From: Streptomyces piniterrae
GTDB lineage: Bacteria; Actinomycetota; Actinomycetes; Streptomycetales; Streptomycetaceae
DNA length: 64,000 nucleotides
Reading direction: 5' to 3'
NCBI RefSeq assembly: GCF_005048155.1
Contig: NZ_SUMB01000003.1
Coordinates: 186,001 to 250,000, forward strand
Shown here: one piece after another, positions 33,769 through 40,307 of the stretch
How the letters are laid out: each line of letters starts with the position of its first letter
Position numbering within the stretch: position 1 is the first letter of the stretch
Program-made: the position numbers and the translations under genes
The notes under the pieces: model-generated
Seen by the model: the letters and a program-made list of their open reading frames with translations, nothing else
Database searches by the model: none
What the model was told of the DNA's origin: nothing

Positions 33769-33805
33769 GGTGTACGTACACCCACCCCTAGGGTGTACGT
33801 ACACC
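33769..33805. promoter_or_regulatory. Two more copies of the GGTGTACGTACACC palindrome
   Basis: Perfect copies at 33769-33782 and 33792-33805, again 23 bp centre to centre. Outer flanks CTTGCG and CGCAAG make the pair one larger inverted repeat, and GACTTGC precedes the first copy as it does at 33040. They lie 42 bp before the gene at 33847. Confidence 0.8.
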
Positions 33806-33846
33806 CGCAAGGGTGAGGGATCCACGGAAAAGTCGTAGGAGGAGAA

Positions 33847-34521
33847 ATGAAGGTCTTCGAGCGCACCGAGAACGGCGTAACCAGCACCGTCAGCAAGCGT
33901 GAGGGGCTGGATGAGATCAACCACGCACAGATGGGTGGTAAGCGCGACGTGCGAACGATGTCATCGATCACCCGCACAGACTTCGCCATCGAGTACAAGG
34001 ACGGCCGGAAGGTTCGCCTGGTGCTGGTCGACGCTCCCGAGCGGACCTCCCCGCGATTCGCCTTCGGTGACCTCGTCATGACGGATCAAGGGCTTGGCAA
34101 GGTGGCCAAGGTCATCAGTGTTCCGCGCCGGAACGGAACGCGGATCACCCGGTACGACGTCGAGCTGGACACGGGCGGGGAGATCTACGCGCACGAGTCG
34201 GACGTGCGGCCGTTCGAGCCGGAGATGAAGAGCCCTGAGCAGCCGGCGGAAGAGCGCACCGCGCTGATCCAGCGCCGGGCCGATGGCCACGACCTGATGG
34301 GCCGCGTAGTCACCGTCAAGGGAAAGGACTACGTGGTAAGCCGGATCGTCCCGGCGGACCGACCGGTCCACACGGGCGCCCCGAAGGGCTGGGAGCCCAG
34401 GGCGTATGTCGACTACTGGTCCGAGCGTGACGGGATGCGCTTCGGTGCCACCCGGACTGCCGGACCCGACGCGAAGCCGGGCACCGTCGGCCGTGCCATC
34501 TGGGACGCGGTGAACCGGTAA
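33847..34521 (+). CDS. Phage protein of unknown function with SH3-like barrel
   Basis: A 224-residue protein. Residues about 75-125 (FAFGDLVMTDQGLGKVAKVISVPRRNGTRITRYDVELDTGGEIYAHESDVRPF, in parts) read like an SH3/KOW-type barrel. Near residue 143 HDLMGRVVTVKGKDYVVSRIV may be a second barrel. It carries its own copy of the palindromic operators and a GGAGGAG ribosome site. It may bind nucleic acid or a polymerase; this is a fold guess only. Confidence 0.68.
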   Translation: MKVFERTENGVTSTVSKREGLDEINHAQMGGKRDVRTMSSITRTDFAIEYKDGRKVRLVLVDAPERTSPRFAFGDLVMTDQGLGKVAKVISVPRRNGTRITRYDVELDTGGEIYAHESDVRPFEPEMKSPEQPAEERTALIQRRADGHDLMGRVVTVKGKDYVVSRIVPADRPVHTGAPKGWEPRAYVDYWSERDGMRFGATRTAGPDAKPGTVGRAIWDAVNR

Positions 34522-34523
34522 AC

Positions 34524-34569
34524 GCCCGACGCAACCTGACAAGCCGAAACGCCCTCCGGGGCGTCGGGT
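34524..34569 (+). terminator. Terminator or attenuator with two competing stems
   Basis: ACGCCC-TCCG-GGGCGT (34549-34564) is a compact hairpin; GCCCGACGC (34524-34532) can instead pair with GCGTCGGGT (34561-34569). The two are mutually exclusive. It lies between 34521 and the gene at 34616. Confidence 0.4.
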
Positions 34570-34615
34570 GCGGGCTGGCCGCCGACCCCTGATGAGGCAG
34601 GCCGTAGGAGGGGTC

Positions 34616-34840
34616 ATGAAGGTCAAGCGCATCGCCGCTGGAAGCTACGAGGTTCACACCGCGAGTGGCATCTATGGACTAGAGAACTGCCCGGCAGAGA
34701 ACCCCCGCGCTACCGGACTCCCGTCCGGACCCCGCTGGATGCTGACGTACCCCGGCGAGTACACCGCCGATGCAGAGTTCGGAACGAAGCGAGACGCAGT
34801 GGCCAGCGTCCGCGCCTTTGAAGAGTCCAAGCAGCGCTGA
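34616..34840 (+). CDS. Small phage protein of unknown function
   Basis: 74 residues from the ATG behind AGGAGG. KRIAAGSYEVHTASGIYGLENCP and PRWMLTYPGEYTADAEFGTKRDAVASVRAFEE (in parts) suggest a compact alpha/beta domain of the kind used as DNA- or protein-binding modules. No family name assigned. Confidence 0.65.
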   Translation: MKVKRIAAGSYEVHTASGIYGLENCPAENPRATGLPSGPRWMLTYPGEYTADAEFGTKRDAVASVRAFEESKQR

Positions 34841-34948
34841 CCAGCCGTCCCGCAACCGGCCGGCCCGACGGCGCCCCCAGCGCCGGGCCTCGCGGTTCGA
34901 CTCCGCGGCGGGGCACTCACGCACGACCACCAACACCAGGGAGGCGCC

Positions 34949-35695
34949 ATGCCCACGCTCGACCCCAACGCGCTCGCCGAGATCGCCGACGAGGCTGGTG
35001 CCGCGCCCGAGGACGTTCGACCCGGCGTGCAACCGGTCGACGACGACATGATCCGTGAATACGTCATCGAGGCCCGCGAGTTGCCCGAGGAGTCCGCCCG
35101 GCCGTTCGCCCAGTGGCTGAACGAGACTTGGTTCGACTTCTCGGAGGAGCCAGGGGCGACGAATGGGGAGATCATCGCCGGAGCGCTGGCCGACTGGCGC
35201 GGCCAGTGGCCCCACCCACCGCAGCGCCCCGCCCGTCCCCGGACAGGCGGGGCGCCGTCACATCCACACGTCCGGCCCGCCGCCCCGCCACTCGATCAGG
35301 GCCCGGTCGTCGAGCTGGATCTCGTCGGGATCCATCCCCGCCCGCCGGAGGAACTCGATCAGGTCGCCCGGCCCGTAGGCCATACCGAGGATCTCAGCGT
35401 CGACCGTCACGCGCCGGCCGCCGGACGGCGACGGAGGATGCACCACCACGGGCGGACGCTCGGCCATACCGCCAGCGTGCGCCCGTCGCGGCGACGACGC
35501 ACGTCAACGCCCGTCCGACGGGGTACGCGCCCGCCCTCGGCCCCGCGCGATCTGCCCAACCGCCTCGCCCGTGATCCCGCCCATCCTCCGGCCGAGCGCC
35601 ACATACGTCATGCCGCGATCATCGTGCGCCTCGTTAACCGCCTGTTGCCGCACGTCCGCCACTTGGCGGTGCAGCTGCGGCCACGCATGCAGTAA
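34949..35695 (+). CDS. Phage protein; only the N-terminal third looks conserved
   Basis: The first 90 residues look like a real acidic helical protein (NALAEIADEAGAAPEDVRPG; MIREYVIEARELPEESARPF; LNETWFDFSEE; IIAGALADWRGQW). After about residue 95 the sequence becomes Pro/Arg/His-rich and is the mirror of two minus-strand genes. No stop occurs until 35695, so either the tail is translated or the true stop has been lost by a frameshift or substitution. A GGGAGG precedes the ATG. Confidence 0.5.
   Translation: MPTLDPNALAEIADEAGAAPEDVRPGVQPVDDDMIREYVIEARELPEESARPFAQWLNETWFDFSEEPGATNGEIIAGALADWRGQWPHPPQRPARPRTGGAPSHPHVRPAAPPLDQGPVVELDLVGIHPRPPEELDQVARPVGHTEDLSVDRHAPAAGRRRRMHHHGRTLGHTASVRPSRRRRTSTPVRRGTRPPSAPRDLPNRLARDPAHPPAERHIRHAAIIVRLVNRLLPHVRHLAVQLRPRMQ
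35258..35467 (-). CDS. Small actinobacterial conserved protein
   Basis: 69 residues ending DDRALIEWRGGGPDVWM, with VTVDAEILGMAYGPGDLIEFLRRAG in the middle (in parts). The ILGxAY...LIEFLRRAGL...IEWRGGGPxxW layout is common in Streptomyces small proteins of unknown role. It follows the helix-turn-helix gene on the same strand and lies antisense to the tail of the 34949 frame. Confidence 0.68.
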   Translation of the reverse strand: MAERPPVVVHPPSPSGGRRVTVDAEILGMAYGPGDLIEFLRRAGMDPDEIQLDDRALIEWRGGGPDVWM

Positions 35696-35785
35696 CTCGG
35701 AGCACGCGGCGGCCCGCTCCGCGGGGTCCTCGATCTCCTCGACGGCGCGCAGCGCAGCACGCACCCGCTCAACCTCACCGGCCAA
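35504..35785 (-). CDS. Helix-turn-helix protein (sigma-like/Xre-like)
   Basis: 93 residues: a helical N-terminus (VERVRAALRAVEEIEDPAERAAACSELL) and a C-terminal helix-turn-helix, MTYVALGRRMGGITGEAVGQIARG. This pairing is frequent in Streptomyces small regulators. The direct repeats at 35830-35862 lie just upstream of its start and could be its targets. Confidence 0.7.
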   Translation of the reverse strand: MAGEVERVRAALRAVEEIEDPAERAAACSELLHAWPQLHRQVADVRQQAVNEAHDDRGMTYVALGRRMGGITGEAVGQIARGRGRARTPSDGR

Positions 35786-35829
35786 CTCATCTCCCCCATC
35801 CGGGAATTCACCACCGCGCCTGGATCACA

Positions 35830-35867
35830 CAAGGGGTACTCTTGAGCTAGTCCAAGGGGTACCCTTT
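35830..35867. promoter_or_regulatory. CAAGGGGTAC direct repeats, candidate operators
   Basis: CAAGGGGTAC at 35830-35839 and 35853-35862, 23 bp apart; the second extends to the palindrome-like AAGGGGTACCCTT. GAGCTAGT lies between them (35844-35851) and recurs before the GntR gene at 58915. The sites face both the minus-strand regulator and the membrane-protein operon starting at 35975. Confidence 0.5.
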
Positions 35868-35974
35868 GGGCGTTCCGACGGGCCGACGACGCCCGTCGAC
35901 CCCTCAACGACAACGACCCCCGCCCGGTGCGCCTACACCGAAACAGGGGTCTGACCAGGAGAGGTGAAGTCTCC

Positions 35975-36841
35975 ATGGCTGACGCAAAGCGTAGCCGCCC
36001 CACACTCCGCAGGCGCCTGCTCCGCCGCATCTCAGGCACCGCCCCCAAGCCGCAGCGCACCGCACCCGCCCCGCGCATCCCCTGGTGGGCAACCCTGTTC
36101 ACCGACGCCGGCCGCCCCATCGTCGCCATCCTCGTCATGGTCATGTGCGCCCCAGGTGAGCACCACCTCGGCGTACTCGCCGGATGGGACACCCGCCTCG
36201 CATGGGGCATGGCGTCCGTCCTCGCCGCGTACGCCGGTATCGCCGCGGTCGTCGCCTCACGGCGCCCGGCCGGCGCGCCCGGCAAGACCTCGGCCGTCAT
36301 CGGCGCATGGCTCGCCCTCGGCGCCGCCATGGCCGCACAGCCCGTGAGTCACCTGTTCGTGACCGGCCACTGGTCGGCGACCCCGCACGCCCCCGCGTGG
36401 CTCGTGATCACCGTGTCTTGCGTGCCGCCGCTCGTGCTCGGCCATCTGCTCCACCTCGCAGCGACGCCCGTCGCCGCCCCGTCGACCAGCGTCGACACCC
36501 CGGCTGACGCCCCCGTCGTCGAGCGCGTCAAGGAACAGCCGGCCCCGGCCCCGGCGGTCCCGCCGATCCCCGACCAGGCTCCGGCCCCGCAGCTTCCGCC
36601 CGCCGAGCCGGAGGCGGCGCCCGCGATCGTCTACCGCGACCCCCGGTGCGCAGCCGTTCGACCCCTGTACGACGGCGGCACCCGGCCCGGCACCGCCGCC
36701 ATGCGTGACGCGCTCATCGCCGCCGGGCACGGCCGCGTGGGCGACTCGACGATCCGCGGGCAACTCCGCGCCGAGGTCGAGCAGCACGAACCGGCGCTCC
36801 GCGACTACCCGCCCGCGCTGCATGCGCCGCGGACCGCGTGA
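35975..36841 (+). CDS. SpdB/DUF2637-like membrane protein with C-terminal HTH-like domain
   Basis: A 288-residue protein. A basic N-terminus precedes four membrane segments between about residues 40 and 165 (PIVAILVMVMCA; MASVLAAYAGIAAVVA; AVIGAWLALGAAMAA; WLVITVSCVPPLVLGHLL). A Pro/Ala-rich linker follows, then RPGTAAMRDALIAAGHGRVGDSTIRGQLRAEVEQHEP (in parts), a winged-helix-like module. This layout is that of Spd membrane proteins of Streptomyces conjugative elements. Its first-gene position and GAGG ribosome site start a four-gene membrane block. Confidence 0.7.
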   Translation: MADAKRSRPTLRRRLLRRISGTAPKPQRTAPAPRIPWWATLFTDAGRPIVAILVMVMCAPGEHHLGVLAGWDTRLAWGMASVLAAYAGIAAVVASRRPAGAPGKTSAVIGAWLALGAAMAAQPVSHLFVTGHWSATPHAPAWLVITVSCVPPLVLGHLLHLAATPVAAPSTSVDTPADAPVVERVKEQPAPAPAVPPIPDQAPAPQLPPAEPEAAPAIVYRDPRCAAVRPLYDGGTRPGTAAMRDALIAAGHGRVGDSTIRGQLRAEVEQHEPALRDYPPALHAPRTA

Positions 36842-37008
36842 TGCCCGCCCTCGCGCTCGTGTTCTTCGCGCTCGCCGCGGCTGGCGCGTTCGTCGGGCTG
36901 GTGCGCACCGCGCCCCGCCGCGACCCCGGCCGCTACGCCGGACCGGCCGCCGCGACTACCGCCGTCATCCTCACCCTCGCGGCCCTCGCCGCCGCCCTCT
37001 ACCGCTGA
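36841..37008 (+). CDS. 55-residue two-span membrane protein
   Basis: Two helices (ALALVFFALAAAGAFVGLV and AAATTAVILTLAALAAALY) joined by a short basic loop RTAPRRDPGRYAG. Its ATG overlaps the stop of the preceding gene (TGATG). Small two-span proteins of this type accompany SpdB-like proteins in conjugative elements. Confidence 0.65.
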   Translation: MPALALVFFALAAAGAFVGLVRTAPRRDPGRYAGPAAATTAVILTLAALAAALYR

Positions 37009-37018
37009 GGAATCACCC

Positions 37019-37522
37019 ATGAACCTCGGAGCAACCACCGTCAGCCTCGGCGGCGCCGCCGCCGGCACCATCATCCTCGCCGTAGTCGTCCAACGCTGGT
37101 GGATCAAGGAAGGCCACAAGGTCCCCGCGCTCATCCCCTACATCCTCGCTGGCTTCTACGGCGTCCTCGTCGTCCTGTGTGCGGGCGGCCTGCTCGGGAG
37201 CGCGGGCCACATCGTCCTATGGGGCGGCAACACCATCGGGGACGCCGGGCTCGTATACGGCGTCGGCGGCCACACCCACAATGCCACCTCGCACCGCATC
37301 GTCCCCCTGACAGATGGCGGGTACGTGATGGTGCTGCTCGCCACCGCGCTCCTCATCGGCGCCCTCAAGTGGTCGAAGAAGATCCCCAAAGCCAAGGTCG
37401 TGTTGGGGAGCACAACAGGAATCCTGCTCGGCCTCAACGCCGGTGTGGCGGGCGCGCTTGCGGTGCCGCTGGCCAACTTCGCGAACCTGTCCGGCGCGTG
37501 GTGGGCAGGGGGCGTCCAGTGA
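37019..37522 (+). CDS. Polytopic membrane protein
   Basis: 167 residues with four to five membrane segments: GGAAAGTIILAVVVQRWW, LIPYILAGFYGVLVVLCAGGLLG, DGGYVMVLLATALLIGALKW and VVLGSTTGILLGLNAGVAGALAVPLA (in part). A loop holds GGHTHNATSHRI. The GTG of the next gene overlaps its stop. No enzymatic motif. Confidence 0.7.
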   Translation: MNLGATTVSLGGAAAGTIILAVVVQRWWIKEGHKVPALIPYILAGFYGVLVVLCAGGLLGSAGHIVLWGGNTIGDAGLVYGVGGHTHNATSHRIVPLTDGGYVMVLLATALLIGALKWSKKIPKAKVVLGSTTGILLGLNAGVAGALAVPLANFANLSGAWWAGGVQ

Positions 37523-38118
37523 GCGCCGGTGACCATCTGTCCCGGCTCGGCGACGGGGCCGGGGCACTGGCCCGTTCATACAGTCAGTGGCTCGGCGCGG
37601 ACGGCCCCGCCACCGGCGTGAAACGTCTCGTCGGCTCCGTCGCGGGAGGGGCGTTCACCGTGATGCTCCTCGACGGCACCCGGCCGCTGATATGGGTGGC
37701 CGCGGGCGGGGGACTGGCCGCCGCCTACTACGCGGGCCGGCTCGACGAGGGGGAGCAGGCCGCCGAGGACGCCGAGCCCGTCGACGTTCTCGCCGCGGTA
37801 TGGAAGGCCGTCGGCGACGACCGCGGCGCGCTGCTCACCGTCCTGCGTGACGTGTTCTGCGCTTCCACCACCAAGGAGGTTCGGGCGCTCCTCGCCGAGG
37901 CGGACATCCGGGTTCGTGAGGGCGTACGGACCACCCGCGGGAACGGGCCGGGCGTCCACCGTGATGACCTTCCGCCTCTCCCCTCCCCTTCTGACGAGGG
38001 GCCGGTTGGCGTTGTTGCCGCAGGTGAGGACGCCAACACCAACGCCAACAACACGACCATCACCAAGATCGGGCAGGGGGGCTACTCGGTCCAAAAGGGC
38101 ACCCAACCGGCGCGCTGA
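37519..38118 (+). CDS. Membrane-associated protein of the Spd-like block
   Basis: 199 residues from a GTG. One or two hydrophobic segments (VGSVAGGAFTVMLL; PLIWVAAGGGLAAAYYA) then a soluble domain: DVLAAVWKAVGDDRGALLTVLRDVF, STTKEVRALLAEADIRVREGVRTTRGNGPGVHRDDLPPLP (in parts). This C-terminal pattern is frequent in proteins of actinomycete integrative conjugative elements and prophages and looks like a helix-turn-helix-based domain. The end is Asn/Thr-rich. Confidence 0.68.
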   Translation: MSAGDHLSRLGDGAGALARSYSQWLGADGPATGVKRLVGSVAGGAFTVMLLDGTRPLIWVAAGGGLAAAYYAGRLDEGEQAAEDAEPVDVLAAVWKAVGDDRGALLTVLRDVFCASTTKEVRALLAEADIRVREGVRTTRGNGPGVHRDDLPPLPSPSDEGPVGVVAAGEDANTNANNTTITKIGQGGYSVQKGTQPAR

Positions 38119-38176
38119 TACAGCGCCGGCGACACCGCGCAGAGCTGAAAACCCGTACACCCAACCGAGGAGAACT

Positions 38177-38374
38177 GTGTTCCGACGCCGACGCCCCATC
38201 GACCTCGATACGGTCCGCGAGGCCACGTCTCTCAGCCGGGAGGGCAGTGCCCTTTGCGACACTGCTGGAGACGCCATCGCCCGCGGGGACTTCGACACGG
38301 CCGAGCGCGCCCTGAAGGCCGCTGAGCGACTTCAGAAGGAGTCGAAGAGCAAGACTCGCGGCCTGCGCAACTGA
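38177..38374 (+). CDS. Small helical phage protein
   Basis: 65 residues from a GTG behind GAGGAGA. LDTVREATSLSREGSALCDTAGDAIARGDFDTAERALKAAERLQKESKSK (in parts) is a TPR-like helical hairpin. Basic start (FRRRRP). It closes the membrane block before a strong terminator. Confidence 0.68.
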   Translation: MFRRRRPIDLDTVREATSLSREGSALCDTAGDAIARGDFDTAERALKAAERLQKESKSKTRGLRN

Positions 38375-38407
38375 CCCCGAGCAGCTGGATCACTGCCACA
38401 CTGGCTA

Positions 38408-38440
38408 GGCCCCACCGCGTCCCCCCGTCGCGGTGGGGCC
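38408..38440 (+). terminator. Strong terminator before the late operon
   Basis: A perfect 12-bp stem (GGCCCCACCGCG, 38408-38419, with 38429-38440) and a 9-nt loop. It separates the early/membrane region from the packaging genes. Confidence 0.75.
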
Positions 38441-38468
38441 GACCCATGCCCGGCAGGAACCGCTGTCC

Positions 38469-38517
38469 CCCGGTATCGCACCCCTCAAGATCCGGCAAAG
38501 CCGAAAATCCGTACCCT
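38469..38517 (+). promoter_or_regulatory. Candidate late promoter element, copy 1
   Basis: CCCGGTATCGCACCCCTC (38469-38486) is repeated exactly at 43779. A -10-like TACCCT lies at 38512-38517, 41 bp from the start of CGGTATCG; the other copy has TACTCT at 42 bp. It is 24 bp before the small terminase gene. Confidence 0.5.
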
Positions 38518-38540
38518 CCCCACCAGGGAGGCGAGCGGAC

Positions 38541-38951
38541 ATGGCAGCAACACACAAGAACCTCACACTCGGGGCGCACCGTGCCGACGAGGTAGCGATC
38601 CTCCGTACCCGTGACCGCCTGCAATTCCGGGAGATTGCCGACCGCCTCGGCTGCGACGTGAAGACGGCCCACGATGCGTGGAAGCGCGCCCGCGCCACCT
38701 ACGGCAAAGACGCAGCCGCCCACCTCGACGCATGGCGCGGCGAGCAACTCGCCGTTCTCGACGCCATCATCGACGGCCTCATGCCCAAAGCCATCGCGGG
38801 CGACGCCCGCGCGGCCGAGGTCATCATCAAGGCCCTCGAACGCACTGCTAAGACCATCGGAAGCGACGCACCCATCCGGGCGAACGTCACCGTCACGGAC
38901 GAGATGACCGCCCGCATCAAGGCCCTCGCCGAGGAACTCGCCGAGATATGA
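38541..38951 (+). CDS. terS: Terminase small subunit-like protein
   Basis: 136 residues from the ATG behind GGGAGG. The helix-turn-helix is LQFREIADRLGCDVKTAHDAWKRA, followed by a helical part (HLDAWRGEQLAVLDAIIDGLMPKAIAGDARAAEVIIKALERTAKTIG, in parts) of the type seen in TerS oligomers. Its position directly before the large subunit with an ATGA overlap supports the call. Confidence 0.83.
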   Translation: MAATHKNLTLGAHRADEVAILRTRDRLQFREIADRLGCDVKTAHDAWKRARATYGKDAAAHLDAWRGEQLAVLDAIIDGLMPKAIAGDARAAEVIIKALERTAKTIGSDAPIRANVTVTDEMTARIKALAEELAEI

Positions 38952-40297
38952 CGACGCTCGATGATCTAGACGAGCGCCTCGCCAGCATGAGCCCCGAGGA
39001 ACTCGCCCTGCTGGAAGAGGAACTACGGGCCAAGGTCTGGGCGAAGCGGTGGGGCAGATGGCAGCCGTACCCGTGGCAGGTGGCCCCCGAGCACATCGAG
39101 ACCCTCGGGTGGTGGCTCCAACTTGGCGGCCGAGGCACCGGTAAGACGGACGGCTGCGCCCGCTACATGGTCGAGCACGTCAACGGGCCCCCGTGCGACC
39201 CGCGGCTCAAGGGCGGGCATCGTATGGCCATCGTTGCCCCGACGCAGGGTGACGCCGTCGAGGCGTGCGTCAACGGCCCGTCCGGGCTCAAGGGTCATGA
39301 CCCGCGCGTCATGCTGCGCACCACCGCGGGCGGCACGTTCGCCCGCTGGCCGAGCGGGGCCGAGGCCAAGTTGTTCGGCGCGCACTCCCCGGACGATGTC
39401 GAGCGGCTGCGCGCTGGTGGTAACCGGTGCCTCGTCTGGATGGAAGAGGCAGCCGCCATGCGCCGGCTTAGCGAGGCGATCACTCACTCCGCGATGGGGC
39501 TGCGCATCGGGTCTCGGCCGCACTACATCGCGTCGACCACGCCCAAGCCTCGCCGCGAAATCCGGGACCTCGTCGGCCGGGACGACGTGCACGTCACCCG
39601 CGGCCGAACCCGCGACGCGATCCACCTGCCCGCCCTCATGCGCACCAAGTTGATCGCGCAGTACGCGGGCACCCGCCTCGAACGGCAAGAGTTGGACGGC
39701 GAACTGATCACGGATGTTGAGGGCGCACTCTGGTCGTGGAGCCTGCTCGACGCCACCCGCGTAGGCGCGATGCCCAACACGGCCCGCCTGGTCGTCGCCG
39801 TGGACCCCGCGGCCACCTCGACCGATGAAGCCGACGAGATGGGCATCATCGTGGCTGGACTCTCGCAGGCGTACGTCCCCGACCTCAACCGCACGATGCG
39901 GCAGCACGGCTACGTGCTCGATGATCTGTCCGGCCGGATGCCCCCGATCGAGGCGGTACGTCGCGCGGTGCAGGCGTACCACGCACACCGTGCCGATGCC
40001 ATCGTCGCCGAGGTCAACAACGGCGGCGAGTGGATCGGCACGGTGGTCCGACAGGTAGATCCGACAGTGAACTACCGCACAGTGCACGCCAGCCGCGGGA
40101 AGGCGACCCGAGCCGAGCCGGTCGCCGCGCTGTTCGAGCAGCGAGCCGCGCACATCGTCAACAGCCTGCCCACCGTCGAGGAGCAGCTTGCCACCTGGGT
40201 GCCGGGCGACGACTCCCCTGACCGGCTCGACGCCCTCGTCTGGGCGCTTACCGATCTCATGCTCGCCCCCGCGGGCAACCTCGCCGCGGTCGCATAG
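38948..40297 (+). CDS. terL: Terminase large subunit
   Basis: A 449-residue packaging motor. Walker A is LGGRGTGKTDG (about residues 59-69), Walker B with the catalytic Glu is CLVWMEEAAAM, and the coupling motif region is HYIASTTPKPRREI. The RNase H-like nuclease follows with VVAVDPAATSTDEADEMGI and a late DRLDALVWALTDLM. It cuts and pumps DNA into the prohead together with TerS and the portal. Confidence 0.93.
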   Translation: MTTLDDLDERLASMSPEELALLEEELRAKVWAKRWGRWQPYPWQVAPEHIETLGWWLQLGGRGTGKTDGCARYMVEHVNGPPCDPRLKGGHRMAIVAPTQGDAVEACVNGPSGLKGHDPRVMLRTTAGGTFARWPSGAEAKLFGAHSPDDVERLRAGGNRCLVWMEEAAAMRRLSEAITHSAMGLRIGSRPHYIASTTPKPRREIRDLVGRDDVHVTRGRTRDAIHLPALMRTKLIAQYAGTRLERQELDGELITDVEGALWSWSLLDATRVGAMPNTARLVVAVDPAATSTDEADEMGIIVAGLSQAYVPDLNRTMRQHGYVLDDLSGRMPPIEAVRRAVQAYHAHRADAIVAEVNNGGEWIGTVVRQVDPTVNYRTVHASRGKATRAEPVAALFEQRAAHIVNSLPTVEEQLATWVPGDDSPDRLDALVWALTDLMLAPAGNLAAVA

Positions 40298-40307
40298 GAG
40301 GCCTCCA

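Noticed and set aside
34891..34907. tRNA T-arm-like CGCGG-TTCGACT-CCGCG
   Set aside because: No matching acceptor, D or anticodon arm lies upstream; only the 3' arm resembles a tRNA.
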